NCBI GenBank assembly: GCA_014297435.1 | Contig: JACOQA010000003.1 | Coordinates: forward strand, 143,460-207,459 | Source: Candidatus Nanohaloarchaea archaeon | Lineage (GTDB): Archaea; Nanohalarchaeota; Nanosalinia; Nanosalinales; Nanosalinaceae | DNA length: 64,000 nt | Direction: 5' to 3' | Shown: positions 57,464 to 64,000 of the stretch, piece by piece | Numbering within the stretch: position 1 is the stretch's first letter | How the letters are laid out: every line of letters starts with the position of its first letter | Made by a program: the position numbers and the translations under genes | Notes under the pieces: generated by a model | Told to the model about the DNA's origin: nothing | What the model saw: only the letters and a program-made list of their open reading frames with translations | Database searches by the model: none

Positions 57464-58009
57464 ATGGGGCGGGAAGATTCGAAGCGACAGATAATGGACG
57501 CTACTTATAGAGCCCTGTGTAAACATGGTTACAGCGATCTTTCTATACAGCGGATTGCCGACGAGTTCGAGAAAGGAAAGTCTCTCATATACTACCATTA
57601 TAATGACAAGCAAGACCTGATGAACTCTTTCCTCGACCACATGATGGAGAGAATGGAGGAAGAAGACATGTTAAAAACCAGCAGATCAGCTGAAGAACAG
57701 TTTGACAGCTTATTAGACAAAACATTGGCGATAGAAGACGAGGAGATGTGGGAGTTCCGAAAAGCTCTAATGGAGATAGAGGCTCAAACACCTCACAACA
57801 AGGAATTAGCCGAGCGATTCAGGAAGATAGACAGAGTAGTAAAAGACAAGTTTGAGGAAGTACTAGCGGAAATGGATATTGAACGTCCGGAGGCAAAAGC
57901 GGAACTACTGATTTCAACTATCGATGGAATCATCAGCCGTAAAATGGGTCATGGAACTCCTAAAGACCTGGAAAAGATAAAGGAAGATATCAAGCAGACC
58001 TTCACCTGA
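57464..58009 (+). CDS. TetR-family transcriptional regulator
   Basis: 181 residues. N-terminal helix-turn-helix KQDLMNS-type domain: RQIMDATYRALCKHGYSDLS, then IQRIADEFEKGKSLIYYHYN (recognition helix ending in YYHYNDK). The C-terminal helical domain (about 60-180) would bind an effector and form the dimer. Downstream of an ABC exporter, and palindromes resembling each other precede both this gene and the RND operon 3 kb away. Likely represses efflux or membrane-transport genes and itself. Confidence 0.9.
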   Translation: MGREDSKRQIMDATYRALCKHGYSDLSIQRIADEFEKGKSLIYYHYNDKQDLMNSFLDHMMERMEEEDMLKTSRSAEEQFDSLLDKTLAIEDEEMWEFRKALMEIEAQTPHNKELAERFRKIDRVVKDKFEEVLAEMDIERPEAKAELLISTIDGIISRKMGHGTPKDLEKIKEDIKQTFT

Positions 58010-58050
58010 GTACCTCTCTAACTTAAACAAAGAAAGCTCAACTTTTACTC

Positions 58051-58302
58051 ATGAGGAAACTCTTTTTCGCCGCAGCAAGTTTATTTTCAGTTTCCAACGC
58101 TTTTGCACATTCAGGATCTCACGGAGCCCAGAAAGCTGTAGAACAAACAGAGTGCTTAGGAGATTCTATCTGCCGCTCCGCAGTTGATGTGATGGGTTAC
58201 GATCTCTTCGGAACAGGTTGGTGGGGAATGATTATAGGGTTAATAGGTTGGAGCATTGTTCTTCTAACGCTTCTATATGCCTGGAAATTGTTTCAAGACT
58301 AG
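58051..58302 (+). CDS. Small secreted/membrane protein
   Basis: 83 residues. Signal peptide LFFAAASLFSVSNAFA, a short extracellular part with HSGSHGAQ and two Cys (TECLGDSICRS, perhaps a disulfide), then one membrane helix MIIGLIGWSIVLLTLLYAWK. A SHOCT/copper-related small protein is conceivable from the His pair, but no family is recognised. Leaderless-type start. Confidence 0.6.
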   Translation: MRKLFFAAASLFSVSNAFAHSGSHGAQKAVEQTECLGDSICRSAVDVMGYDLFGTGWWGMIIGLIGWSIVLLTLLYAWKLFQD

Positions 58303-58337
58303 AGAATTAAAAACGGGGAGGAGAATATTTTAGCTAG

Positions 58338-59495
58338 ATGCATTTGTCTGACTGGGTTCAAAGGATCGATCTGGGGAAAGAAATCCAGGAAGTTTATCTA
58401 CACTCGTTCCTCTTCAAGCTAGGTATCAAACTTGTATCGATCTTTCTCCCTCTTTACATACTTGAGCTTGGATACAGTATAGAGATGGTTGTACTTTTCT
58501 TCATGACCTACTATGGAGGCTACCTATTTTTTAGCCTGATAAACGCCAAGATAGTTTCAAAAGTAGGTTACAAACATGCTTCTTTGCTTGCAAGCCCGTT
58601 CATACTCCTCTTCTACCTTGGACTTAGAAATCTATCAGGTAGCGGTCCATCACTCTACATAATGGCTCTTCTTGGAGGTTTTGCGTTCAATCTTTACTGG
58701 ACAGGCATGAACCCGGAGGTTGCAAGCAGCAGCCATAGTGAGGACCGTGAAAAAGAAACAGGCTTTTTCTTCTCAATGCCCTCTCTTGCCTCAATATTCT
58801 CACCTGTAGTTGGAGGTTTGATACTTGCCGTATTCGGATTCCCTACCTTGTTTCTTTTCACAGCGTCCATCGTTGGGTCGTCTTTTCTCCCGTTCTTATT
58901 CTCGGACGAACACAGAGACGGTATGGATTACAGCATACTAGAATTTATCTCTGAAGCAGAGCTAAGAGACTTCGCCACGTTTGCAGTAAAAGGAGCTAAC
59001 TCTATTGCCAAAAAGGTTCTTTGGCCTCTCTATCTGGCTGTAGTGCTTCAGGGATCGGTTAATATCGGCGGAGCCGGATCCTTTCTATCGCTGGGAAGTG
59101 CCTTCACCTCGGTCATGATAGGAAAACTGCTGACCGAAAGCAACAGAACCCTAGTTATTACAGGGGGAACTGCTGTGGCATCCCTATCATACCTCCTAAT
59201 GTCACTAGTAACAGAGCCGACTGCAGCATTCATGATTTCAGCCCTAAATGGCTTGAGCTACACTGCCATCTCTATCCCCATCTACAGCAAGGCGATGGAC
59301 CACTCTGAACAGAGCGACGTTATAGAGTACTTTGCGCTTAGAGAGATAGCATTATCTATAGGAAGAGTTTCTGCCTTGCTTATACTCCTTGGCGTTATTA
59401 GCTTTCTGCCTCAAGCAGCAGCGTTCAGATACGGGTTCGTATTCTTCGCCGCAGTTGTAATAATTATCGGATTTATGGGAAGCAGGATGGACTAG
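58338..59495 (+). CDS. MFS transporter
   Basis: 385 residues, about twelve membrane helices. First helix block LGIKLVSIFLPLYILELGYS, MFS motif A-like region INAKIVSKVGYKHASLLASP between TM2 and TM3, central cytoplasmic loop with DGMDYSILEFISEAELRDFA and a second half repeating the plan (TSVMIGKLLTESNRTLVITG). Substrate unknown. TATA-like TATTTTAG about 15-20 bases before ATG. Confidence 0.88.
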   Translation: MHLSDWVQRIDLGKEIQEVYLHSFLFKLGIKLVSIFLPLYILELGYSIEMVVLFFMTYYGGYLFFSLINAKIVSKVGYKHASLLASPFILLFYLGLRNLSGSGPSLYIMALLGGFAFNLYWTGMNPEVASSSHSEDREKETGFFFSMPSLASIFSPVVGGLILAVFGFPTLFLFTASIVGSSFLPFLFSDEHRDGMDYSILEFISEAELRDFATFAVKGANSIAKKVLWPLYLAVVLQGSVNIGGAGSFLSLGSAFTSVMIGKLLTESNRTLVITGGTAVASLSYLLMSLVTEPTAAFMISALNGLSYTAISIPIYSKAMDHSEQSDVIEYFALREIALSIGRVSALLILLGVISFLPQAAAFRYGFVFFAAVVIIIGFMGSRMD

Positions 59496-59526
59496 GAGTG
59501 TTAAAGCTTCATCCCGACTGGTTTTC

Positions 59527-59596
59527 TAGATGATGAGGTACTGACATCGTCTGACCTCGACAAGAGGGATGATGACGGTAACACCCACTGATCTCA
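59527..59596 (+). ncRNA. Box C/D small RNA
   Basis: All four boxes in order: C ATGATGA (59530-59536), D' CTGA (59551-59554), C' ATGATGA (59569-59575), D CTGA (59588-59591). The D'-C' spacer CCTCGACAAGAGG forms a short hairpin. Guides: 14 nt GGTACTGACATCGT before D' and 12 nt CGGTAACACCCA before D. By the fifth-base rule they would direct 2'-O-methylation of U in targets ACGAU^GUCAGUACC and UGGGU^GUUACCG. TATA-like TGTTAAAGC (about 59498) is about 28 bases upstream. Target RNAs not identified. Confidence 0.85.
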
Positions 59597-59670
59597 ACGC
59601 TAATTAAAAACTTCCCATCCAATTCTTCGATAGAAGCCAGCAAAGTTTTTCTCAAACGATTATTTCGTTT

Positions 59671-59745
59671 GGTGGAGGTAGGTTAGCTGGTCTATACTCC
59701 GACCTTGTGGCGGTCGGGACGCGGGTTCGAATCCCGCCCTCCGCC
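59671..59745 (+). tRNA. tRNA-His (GUG)
   Basis: Eight-base acceptor including G-1:C73 (GGTGGAGG with CCTCCGCC), the histidine identity feature. Anticodon stem CGACC/GGTCG, loop TTGTGGC, anticodon GTG. T-arm GCGGGTTCGAATCCCGC. No intron. Its 3' end lies in a 13-bp sequence repeated at 60606. Confidence 0.95.
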
Positions 59746-59747
59746 CT
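59735..59747 (+). repeat. Left copy of 13-bp direct repeat in tRNA-His 3' end (attL-like)
   Basis: CGCCCTCCGCCCT covers the last 11 bases of tRNA-His plus 2. An identical copy stands at 60606-60618. This is the signature left by tRNA-targeted integration. Confidence 0.6.
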
Positions 59748-59933
59748 ATTACAGACTGATTTCCTCGGAAACTTCTTAGAAAAGATTCAAGAAATTCAAA
59801 CATATGTCTGACTGCTCTCAAAGACCATTTATTATCTAAGAGACTGAGACTGTCGTCAAGAATTGATGAGAAAACGATGATAGAATATACACAAAATATT
59901 CTAGTATCGGAAATCGTTTCAAGGATTCCTGAT

Positions 59934-60482
59934 CTATAGAAGTCCCTCCTCTGTTGCTTTTTCATAAACGCCCTCGGCATACTGGTCAACATCATCCTGT
60001 AGGCTCTCTAGCGCTCTTGGATCCAGCCTATCGTAATCGCTCTCTTCTCTATCCATCGCGAGAATTGGAGCATGTTCCGAACCCCAAAACTCCTCCATAT
60101 CATTTTCAGCGGCAAGAAACATTCCCTCATTTAGTAAATCATCTTCTAAGTTGCTTAAATATTTCTTAGTACGGTCTGCTAGAGATAGGGCTTCAACAGC
60201 CCCTCTTGTGCTCCTAAGAGCTGTTTCTTGCCGGTATTGCTGAGGAAGATCTTCCCCCATCAGCGCATAAGTTACTCCCGTTTCCCAAGTTTCTTGAGGA
60301 TTTAAACCTTCCTCATCAGAAATTCTTACCCTTGCTTTACGGTTTACCTCATCAGATACCTCATCTTGCCTTCTAATTTTTAAAGCCGCTATAACGTTTT
60401 CTGGAGCTATCCCTTCAGGAGTTATTTCCATCTCTTTTTCGTATTTAGGCGACCTTCTAAATTCGGTCCAGTCATTTGTCAT
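59934..60482 (-). CDS. Hypothetical acidic protein within tRNA-His insert
   Basis: 182 residues, soluble, acidic and helical (VIAALKIRRQDEVSDEVNRK, ADRTKKYLSNLEDDLLNEGM, DDVDQYAEGVYEKATEEG). No recognised domain. The only gene between the duplicated tRNA-His ends. TATA-like ATAGTAAATTAAAGG region on the minus strand (about 60515-60530) upstream of ATG 60482. Confidence 0.6.
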   Translation of the reverse strand: MTNDWTEFRRSPKYEKEMEITPEGIAPENVIAALKIRRQDEVSDEVNRKARVRISDEEGLNPQETWETGVTYALMGEDLPQQYRQETALRSTRGAVEALSLADRTKKYLSNLEDDLLNEGMFLAAENDMEEFWGSEHAPILAMDREESDYDRLDPRALESLQDDVDQYAEGVYEKATEEGLL

Positions 60483-60605
60483 AGCGTTACTACTCTATAG
60501 TAATCTTCTTATACCTTTAATTTACTATCAGTCTATTTGGAAAATCCAAAAAGGGAAAAAACAAGTTACAACATCAAAGTAGACCGAACAGTTTCTTTGG
60601 AGGTG

Positions 60606-60618
60606 CGCCCTCCGCCCT
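60606..60618 (+). repeat. Right copy of 13-bp direct repeat (attR-like)
   Basis: CGCCCTCCGCCCT, identical to the tRNA-His 3' end at 59735-59747. The preceding TTGGAGGTG is also loosely like the tRNA 5' end, but no full tRNA is present. The rest of the 60483-60681 gap shows nothing supportable. Confidence 0.6.
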
Positions 60619-60681
60619 CGCAATTTTGGTTTTTCAGAATAATTAGTTCTCTTTAATATCTTAATATCTGTTTGTTGTCAG

Positions 60682-60903
60682 TTACTGGCTGACAAAGTAG
60701 GCTCCAATAATGGCGCTGACCGTTGCGAGGACCACAGATAGAACAATAGCTAAAGCTCCACGTCTCTCATCCCCGTCCATGTACCCTTTCAAACCAGAAA
60801 TCAAACCTATAATACCGAAAACTATGGGAATCACTACTAGCGAAAGCCCTGCAAATATAAGACCTAGATTGGTGTATTTACGACCTTCTGGGCGCTCATC
60901 CAT
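60682..60903 (-). CDS. Small two-helix membrane protein (DUF4190-like)
   Basis: 73 residues: short acidic/basic start, helix LIFAGLSLVVIPIVFGIIGLI, a glycine-rich loop (SGLKGYMDGDERRGA) and helix LAIVLSVVLATVSAIIGAYF. The LISGLKGY-type loop between two helices is the DUF4190 pattern. Function unknown. Confidence 0.65.
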   Translation of the reverse strand: MDERPEGRKYTNLGLIFAGLSLVVIPIVFGIIGLISGLKGYMDGDERRGALAIVLSVVLATVSAIIGAYFVSQ

Positions 60904-60960
60904 AATTTTTAACCGTAATTCCTCGTTTTTATATTATTAAGAGAGCCCGAACATCAAAAT

Positions 60961-61191
60961 TCACCTGTCTTTAGTTTTTAGATATGCCCCCAATATGCCT
61001 AACAAACCGAAGACAATCATGTGTCCTACTGCGAGCCTTAACCTTGCGGGACTGAAAGGCTCTCCCAAGGTGAGTATGCCTCCCCAGATAGGAAAATACT
61101 GGCTCAAAAGAAATCCGACAGCTATACCAATAATCCCAAACCGGATGTATACAGCTCTATCGGAGTCGTACCTGTTTTTTGGAACGAACAC
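60961..61191 (-). CDS. Small membrane protein, unknown
   Basis: 76 residues from GTG 61191. Two membrane helices (FGIIGIAVGFLLSQYFPIW and LAVGHMIVFGLLGILGAYL) with a short loop. No family recognised. First of three small minus-strand membrane-protein genes that may be one group. Confidence 0.55.
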   Translation of the reverse strand: MFVPKNRYDSDRAVYIRFGIIGIAVGFLLSQYFPIWGGILTLGEPFSPARLRLAVGHMIVFGLLGILGAYLKTKDR

Positions 61192-61238
61192 ACATTATAC
61201 TAGATTATACAAGTTAAAACTCTCAGGCCAGATATGAT

Positions 61239-61595
61239 TCATTTAATATGGTTCAGGAATACTGTAAGTGTGAATAGCACTAATCCGAAATCTCTAACTG
61301 CTAAAGCATACATACCGATTCTTACGACCTGCAAGGCGATTATCGAAAGCCAGAAAACGGTTAGCCCGGCAAAGTACTTTGTCTTTCTACCATAAACAAG
61401 CCCTGCACCCAGAAACGCCTCAAACAACCCTCCAAGCAGAACAAGGTTCTCGGCTGATATAGGAACTAACTGCAATACCAACCTTGGTTCGTAACCTGTC
61501 CAGTACTCAAGGATAAACAGCTTCGAGAGACCGGCTACGATCATAAATACGCCTAGAAATTTTGCTGGCACATTCTCGGCTTCAATATCAAACAT
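61239..61595 (-). CDS. DoxX-like/small four-helix membrane protein
   Basis: 118 residues with four hydrophobic helices: FLGVFMIVAGLSKLFILEYW, LVLLGGLFEAFLGAGLVYG, KYFAGLTVFWLSIIALQVVR and DFGLVLFTLTVFLN. The G-x-x-E in LLGGLFEAFLG is the DoxX/DoxD-like signature. Such proteins accompany redox functions. It is divergent from the cupredoxin gene. Confidence 0.65.
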   Translation of the reverse strand: MFDIEAENVPAKFLGVFMIVAGLSKLFILEYWTGYEPRLVLQLVPISAENLVLLGGLFEAFLGAGLVYGRKTKYFAGLTVFWLSIIALQVVRIGMYALAVRDFGLVLFTLTVFLNHIK

Positions 61596-61652
61596 TATTT
61601 TTGTAGTTGGACTCGGAAAGAGTTAAAACCCGCGGTAGACTATTTATCAGTT

Positions 61653-62093
61653 ATGAGAACTGAACTGTTTCTGTTGGCGGCGGTTATCGTGGCATCAGGA
61701 TGTATAGGTCAAAACACTTCTAACACCGATACTACCCCCAAACAGCCAGCAGAGACATCCAGTCCTACTAACATTTCCACAACCAATACTGTCGTTTACT
61801 ACACTGCTTCAGGTTTCCAGCCTCAGACAATAGATATCGAGAAAGGCGACACAGTTACCTGGGTAAACAACGCCTCGACTTCTATGTGGGTTGGTAGTGA
61901 CAGACACCCTACACACACCCAGTATTCGGGAACCAACACTAACGAGCACTGCCAGAGCGGCGATCAAAACCAGCCGGCTTTCGACCAGTGTTCTACAGGA
62001 GAACGTTTCAACTTCACGTTCGAGAAAGAAGGAGAATGGGGCTACCACAACCATAGAGCTGCAGGAGATACTGGAACAGTTGTAGTTAATTAG
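61653..62093 (+). CDS. Cupredoxin (plastocyanin/azurin-like) lipoprotein
   Basis: 146 residues. Signal LFLLAAVIVASGC with lipobox Cys18, a Thr/Ser/Pro linker, then a cupredoxin domain: FQPQTIDIEKGDTVTWVNNA, a His-rich loop WVGSDRHPTHTQY, and the copper loop GEWGYHNHRAAGDTGTVVVN. Two extra cysteines (HCQSGDQNQPAFDQC) flank an insertion and may form a disulfide or one may ligate copper. It likely carries electrons or binds copper on the outer face of the membrane. Divergent from the DoxX-like gene. Confidence 0.88.
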   Translation: MRTELFLLAAVIVASGCIGQNTSNTDTTPKQPAETSSPTNISTTNTVVYYTASGFQPQTIDIEKGDTVTWVNNASTSMWVGSDRHPTHTQYSGTNTNEHCQSGDQNQPAFDQCSTGERFNFTFEKEGEWGYHNHRAAGDTGTVVVN

Positions 62094-62096
62094 AAT

Positions 62097-62627
62097 CTAG
62101 ACCGGTTCAAGTTCTAGAGACCGAACCACTTCTTTCCAACCTCTTCTTTCAGAGTCCGAGACCTCTATTCTAACGCTGTATTCATTCTCTTCACTCGGGT
62201 CGGAAAAAATTCTATCGACTATTGATTTATTTGGGTAGCTTAAGCCTTCACCCCGAACTTCAAGACTGAAGTCTGAACCTCTATCCTCAACCGAAACAAC
62301 AGGATCCAAGTAATCGATCTCACCATGACGCCATTCCTTCTCCTTAGAGACCCAGATGTTGTCCGCAGAACAGCCATTAATCTGGCTCGACATTTTTGTG
62401 AGATGGTCGATTCCGACCCTGTAAACGTTGTTAAATGCGGCAAGCTGTTCCGGAGAACCATTATCTACGATTACAGAAAGATCTTCGACATCGTAGTGCA
62501 GCTCGTATACGTTCATACAGTCCTCTATTTCCCTACCTGCATCGACCATGAAGTCGACAAAACCTTTGACAGGTCTATCTGATCCAGGTAAATCGGTTCT
62601 GTAGGACTGCTCCATATTGTAAGACAT
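62097..62627 (-). CDS. Hypothetical protein, 176 residues
   Basis: Soluble, acidic, mixed alpha/beta. N-terminal part VKGFVDFMVDAGREIEDCMN, later strands FSLEVRGEGLSYPNKSIVDR and EYSVRIEVSDSERRGWKEVV. No family recognised. Converges with the cupredoxin gene with a 3-base gap. ATG 62627 (ATG 62615 also possible). Confidence 0.65.
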   Translation of the reverse strand: MSYNMEQSYRTDLPGSDRPVKGFVDFMVDAGREIEDCMNVYELHYDVEDLSVIVDNGSPEQLAAFNNVYRVGIDHLTKMSSQINGCSADNIWVSKEKEWRHGEIDYLDPVVSVEDRGSDFSLEVRGEGLSYPNKSIVDRIFSDPSEENEYSVRIEVSDSERRGWKEVVRSLELEPV

Positions 62628-62720
62628 TTTATGTTACCTTAGAACAACAATACTTTTACAGTTTTAGATTAGTTTTTCTGTCTACATCCTTTCTTATCTT
62701 CGGAAACCCAAACAAACTGT

Positions 62721-63377
62721 ATGATAGTTGCAGGCAAGTGCCCGCCCGAAAAGAAAGAACTGGAAGAAACCGAGAAAAAAGGATTCGAAAACATAGAACT
62801 GTTTATAGAGAGGAAGCATCTGGACTCGATGGATAAAACCCTCAAGAACCTGAGAGAATCCTCCTTGAAGACAGTTTCAGTTCACACACCACATGTAACG
62901 CTTGAGGAAGACGAATACCTGAAGAAAGCTGATCGATTAGCTGAAGAACTCAATGCATACCTCGTATTCCACACCGGGAAGTACGTACACTCCGAATACG
63001 AACAGGTCGAAGAACTTGATTTTAAGTCGGAACACGGATACGAGAATCAGCCCGGCGCCAGCATAAGATGTCTCGAAAACTGTGTTCTAAACCGAGATCA
63101 CGAACTCGTACTCGATGTCGCCCACCTATATATAGCCGAGGAAAACTACCTCGAAAGAACAAAATATCTCCTAGAAAACTATCAGGAAAAGATAGAGTTG
63201 ATCCATATGTGCGATTCCACCGAAATTAATGACGGAATTGCTTTCGGAGAAGGAGATCTCGACACGGAAGAATTATCTAAACTAATAAAGTCGAATTTTA
63301 ACGGCATAGTTGTTCTCGAAGTCATGCCGGAAGATCAGGAAGAAGCTCTCAAAAAGTGGCAGTCGTACCAAACCTAA
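62721..63377 (+). CDS. Sugar-phosphate isomerase/epimerase-like TIM barrel (AP-endonuclease 2 family)
   Basis: 218 residues. Barrel strands with SVHTPHVTL, AYLVFHTGKYVHSEY, ELVLDVAHLYIAEE, KIELIHMCDST and GIVVLEVMPE; the His, Asp, His and Glu at strand ends are in metal-ligand positions of xylose-isomerase-like barrels. About 60 residues shorter than typical endonuclease IV. Could be an isomerase or a nuclease-like enzyme. Near-leaderless ATG. Confidence 0.8.
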   Translation: MIVAGKCPPEKKELEETEKKGFENIELFIERKHLDSMDKTLKNLRESSLKTVSVHTPHVTLEEDEYLKKADRLAEELNAYLVFHTGKYVHSEYEQVEELDFKSEHGYENQPGASIRCLENCVLNRDHELVLDVAHLYIAEENYLERTKYLLENYQEKIELIHMCDSTEINDGIAFGEGDLDTEELSKLIKSNFNGIVVLEVMPEDQEEALKKWQSYQT

Positions 63378-63396
63378 TTTCAGACCATCACACCCT

Positions 63397-63403
63397 ATAT
63401 AAA
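63397..63403 (+). promoter_or_regulatory. TATA box, first promoter before 16S rRNA
   Basis: CTATATAAAG. Predicted start near 63425, at the 5' edge of the C/D-like RNA element. Confidence 0.6.
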
Positions 63404-63423
63404 GTTTTGACCTGAGTGTATGG

Positions 63424-63478
63424 ATGCGGACTGAACACGACATGCGTCGTGTGATGAAAGTCCCAGGGAGTCTGACCC
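63424..63478 (+). ncRNA. Box C/D-like (k-turn) RNA element upstream of 16S
   Basis: CTGA (63431-63434), hairpin ACACGAC-ATGC-GTCGTGT, then GTGATGA (63451-63457), a D'/C' k-turn that should bind L7Ae; a 14-nt guide-like AAGTCCCAGGGAGT and CTGA (63472-63475) follow. GGACT and AGTCC pair outside the k-turn. A standard 5' box C is missing. Either an unusual C/D sRNA or a processing element of the rRNA leader. It ends at a second TATA box. Confidence 0.5.
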
Positions 63479-63486
63479 TTTATAAG
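63478..63486 (+). promoter_or_regulatory. TATA box, second promoter before 16S rRNA
   Basis: CTTTATAAG, with a predicted start near 63510. The order promoter, k-turn RNA, promoter suggests tandem rRNA promoters as in haloarchaea. Confidence 0.6.
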
Positions 63487-63509
63487 TTTTAACTCAGACA
63501 GTCATGTTA

Positions 63510-63743
63510 CCCGCCACGGAGACGTGAGGGTGAAAGCCCGGAAGGGCCAAGATGAGCGTATATTATATTTACGTGATGTAGGAGAGACGGACCCGAGTAC
63601 AATTATTGTACTCATTTATTGCATGTAGCACACACTTTTGTGCGGTCGACAGTAGGGATACTGTCGTTTGAGAAGGTCTCTGACCTTCGATATACCCGTC
63701 CAACCCAACTATAAACTCGCTACAGAGTTGATTTTTGTTGGCA
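63510..63743 (+). other. Structured 16S rRNA leader
   Basis: No gene. Four perfect hairpins lie in series: GAGTACAA-TTA-TTGTACTC (63595-63613), GCACA-CACTTT-TGTGC (63628-63643), CGACAGTA-GGGA-TACTGTCG (63647-63666), GAAGGTC-TCT-GACCTTC (63672-63688), enclosed by GACGG/CCGTC (63586-63590 with 63696-63700). A further CCAAC/GTTGG stem abuts the 16S 5' end. A third TATA-like ACTATAAACT (63709-63717) is about 27 bases before 16S. Probably pre-rRNA processing structure. Confidence 0.6.
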
Positions 63744-64000
63744 ATTCCGGTTGATCCTGCCGGAGGCTACTGCTATCGGAGTCCGATTTAGCCATGCTAG
63801 TCCATCGAGTCTTTGACTCGAGGCAGATAGCTGAGTAACACGTGGCCAACCTGCCCTATGGATGAGGATAACCTCGCTAACGTGAGGCTAATACTCAATA
63901 GCAGACGGAAGTGGAATACTTCCATCTGTGAAATGTTCCGACGCCATAGGATGGGGCCGCGGCTGATTAGGTCGTTGGTGAGGTAACGGCTCACCAAGCC
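63744..64000 (+). rRNA. rrs: 16S ribosomal RNA, 5' part (runs off window)
   Basis: Begins ATTCCGGTTGATCCTGCCGG, the universal archaeal 16S 5' end, then the helix 3-6 region GAGGCTACTGCTATCGGAGTC and CTAGTCCATCGAGTC, and GGATGAGGATAACCTCGCTAAC. Continues beyond base 64000. The linked 5S is not near this end (it is isolated at 3.9 kb). Confidence 0.97.

Larger units (their letters stand above)
59735..60618. mobile_element. Small putative integrated element or remnant at tRNA-His
   Basis: About 0.87 kb between two identical 13-bp copies of the tRNA-His 3' end. It contains one gene (59934-60482, minus) and no integrase, so it would be a remnant or a non-autonomous element mobilised by another recombinase, perhaps the one at 22737. 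Confidence 0.45.

Noticed and set aside
59576-59587. sRNA guide CGGTAACACC as a 16S 530-loop guide
   Set aside because: It is identical to the sense strand of the typical archaeal 16S sequence, not complementary, so it cannot pair there.

Overview
The window reads as a chromosome segment of a small-genome halophilic archaeon, most consistent with Nanohaloarchaeota (DPANN). Archaeal markers include the spc and S13 ribosomal operons with archaeal-type eS4, eL18, eL19 and eL32, RNase P p29, Rpo3 and Rpo10, Cbf5, box C/D sRNA, a bulge-helix-bulge tRNA intron, an archaeal 16S rRNA 5' end, and many TATA boxes about 25 bases before leaderless starts. Halophily is inferred from the extremely acidic proteins (even ribosomal proteins carry Asp/Glu tails). 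The phylum assignment is an inference.

Layout. 1-5.5 kb: mixed metabolic genes, an isolated 5S rRNA on the minus strand. 5.5-16.1 kb: RNase P p29, a possible small RNA, then uS17-uL14-uL24-eS4-uL5-uS14-uS8-uL6-eL32-eL19-uL18-uS5-uL30-uL15-SecY, an EMC3-like insertase and Cbf5. 16-21.7 kb: two tandem HD phosphohydrolases, tRNA-Ser, CBS protein plus antiporter, tRNA-Gln(CUG), an SDR and hypotheticals. 21.75-28.3 kb: a tRNA-Gln(UUG) gene carrying two insertions, followed by an accessory island with a tyrosine recombinase, a PD-(D/E)XK nuclease and unknown genes. 28.4-33.9 kb: parvulin, then the S13 operon split in two by an unknown gene, tRNA-Leu and a coiled-coil gene. 34-40.5 kb: Nudix, ZIP transporter, a 1052-residue coiled-coil protein paralogous to the one at 31.5 kb, HIT protein, tRNA-Glu. 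40.4-44.4 kb: a three-gene ATP-citrate lyase. 44.5-48.4 kb: cobalamin adenosyltransferase, an MhqD/MhqO-like pair, two overlapping lipoate-ligase genes, tRNA-Leu(GAG). 48.4-54.5 kb: cell-surface genes (calcium-repeat protease, PepSY protein, split RND transporter). 54.5-59.5 kb: permeases and an ABC exporter with a TetR regulator that appears to share an operator with the RND operon. 59.5-60.6 kb: a box C/D sRNA and tRNA-His whose 3' end is duplicated around a small insert. 60.7-63.4 kb: small membrane proteins, a cupredoxin and a TIM-barrel protein. 63.4-64 kb: a structured leader and the start of 16S rRNA.

The strongest candidates for new biology are: (1) the coiled-coil protein pair sharing N- and C-terminal domains but differing about 3-fold in length; (2) the citrate-cleavage module with AclB split into two genes; (3) the tRNA-Gln with an insertion in the D-loop as well as an anticodon-loop intron; (4) the two-halved RND transporter with matching palindromes at its own promoter and at the tetR promoter; (5) two site-specific insertion signatures. 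Everything here was read by eye; no homology search or folding program was run.
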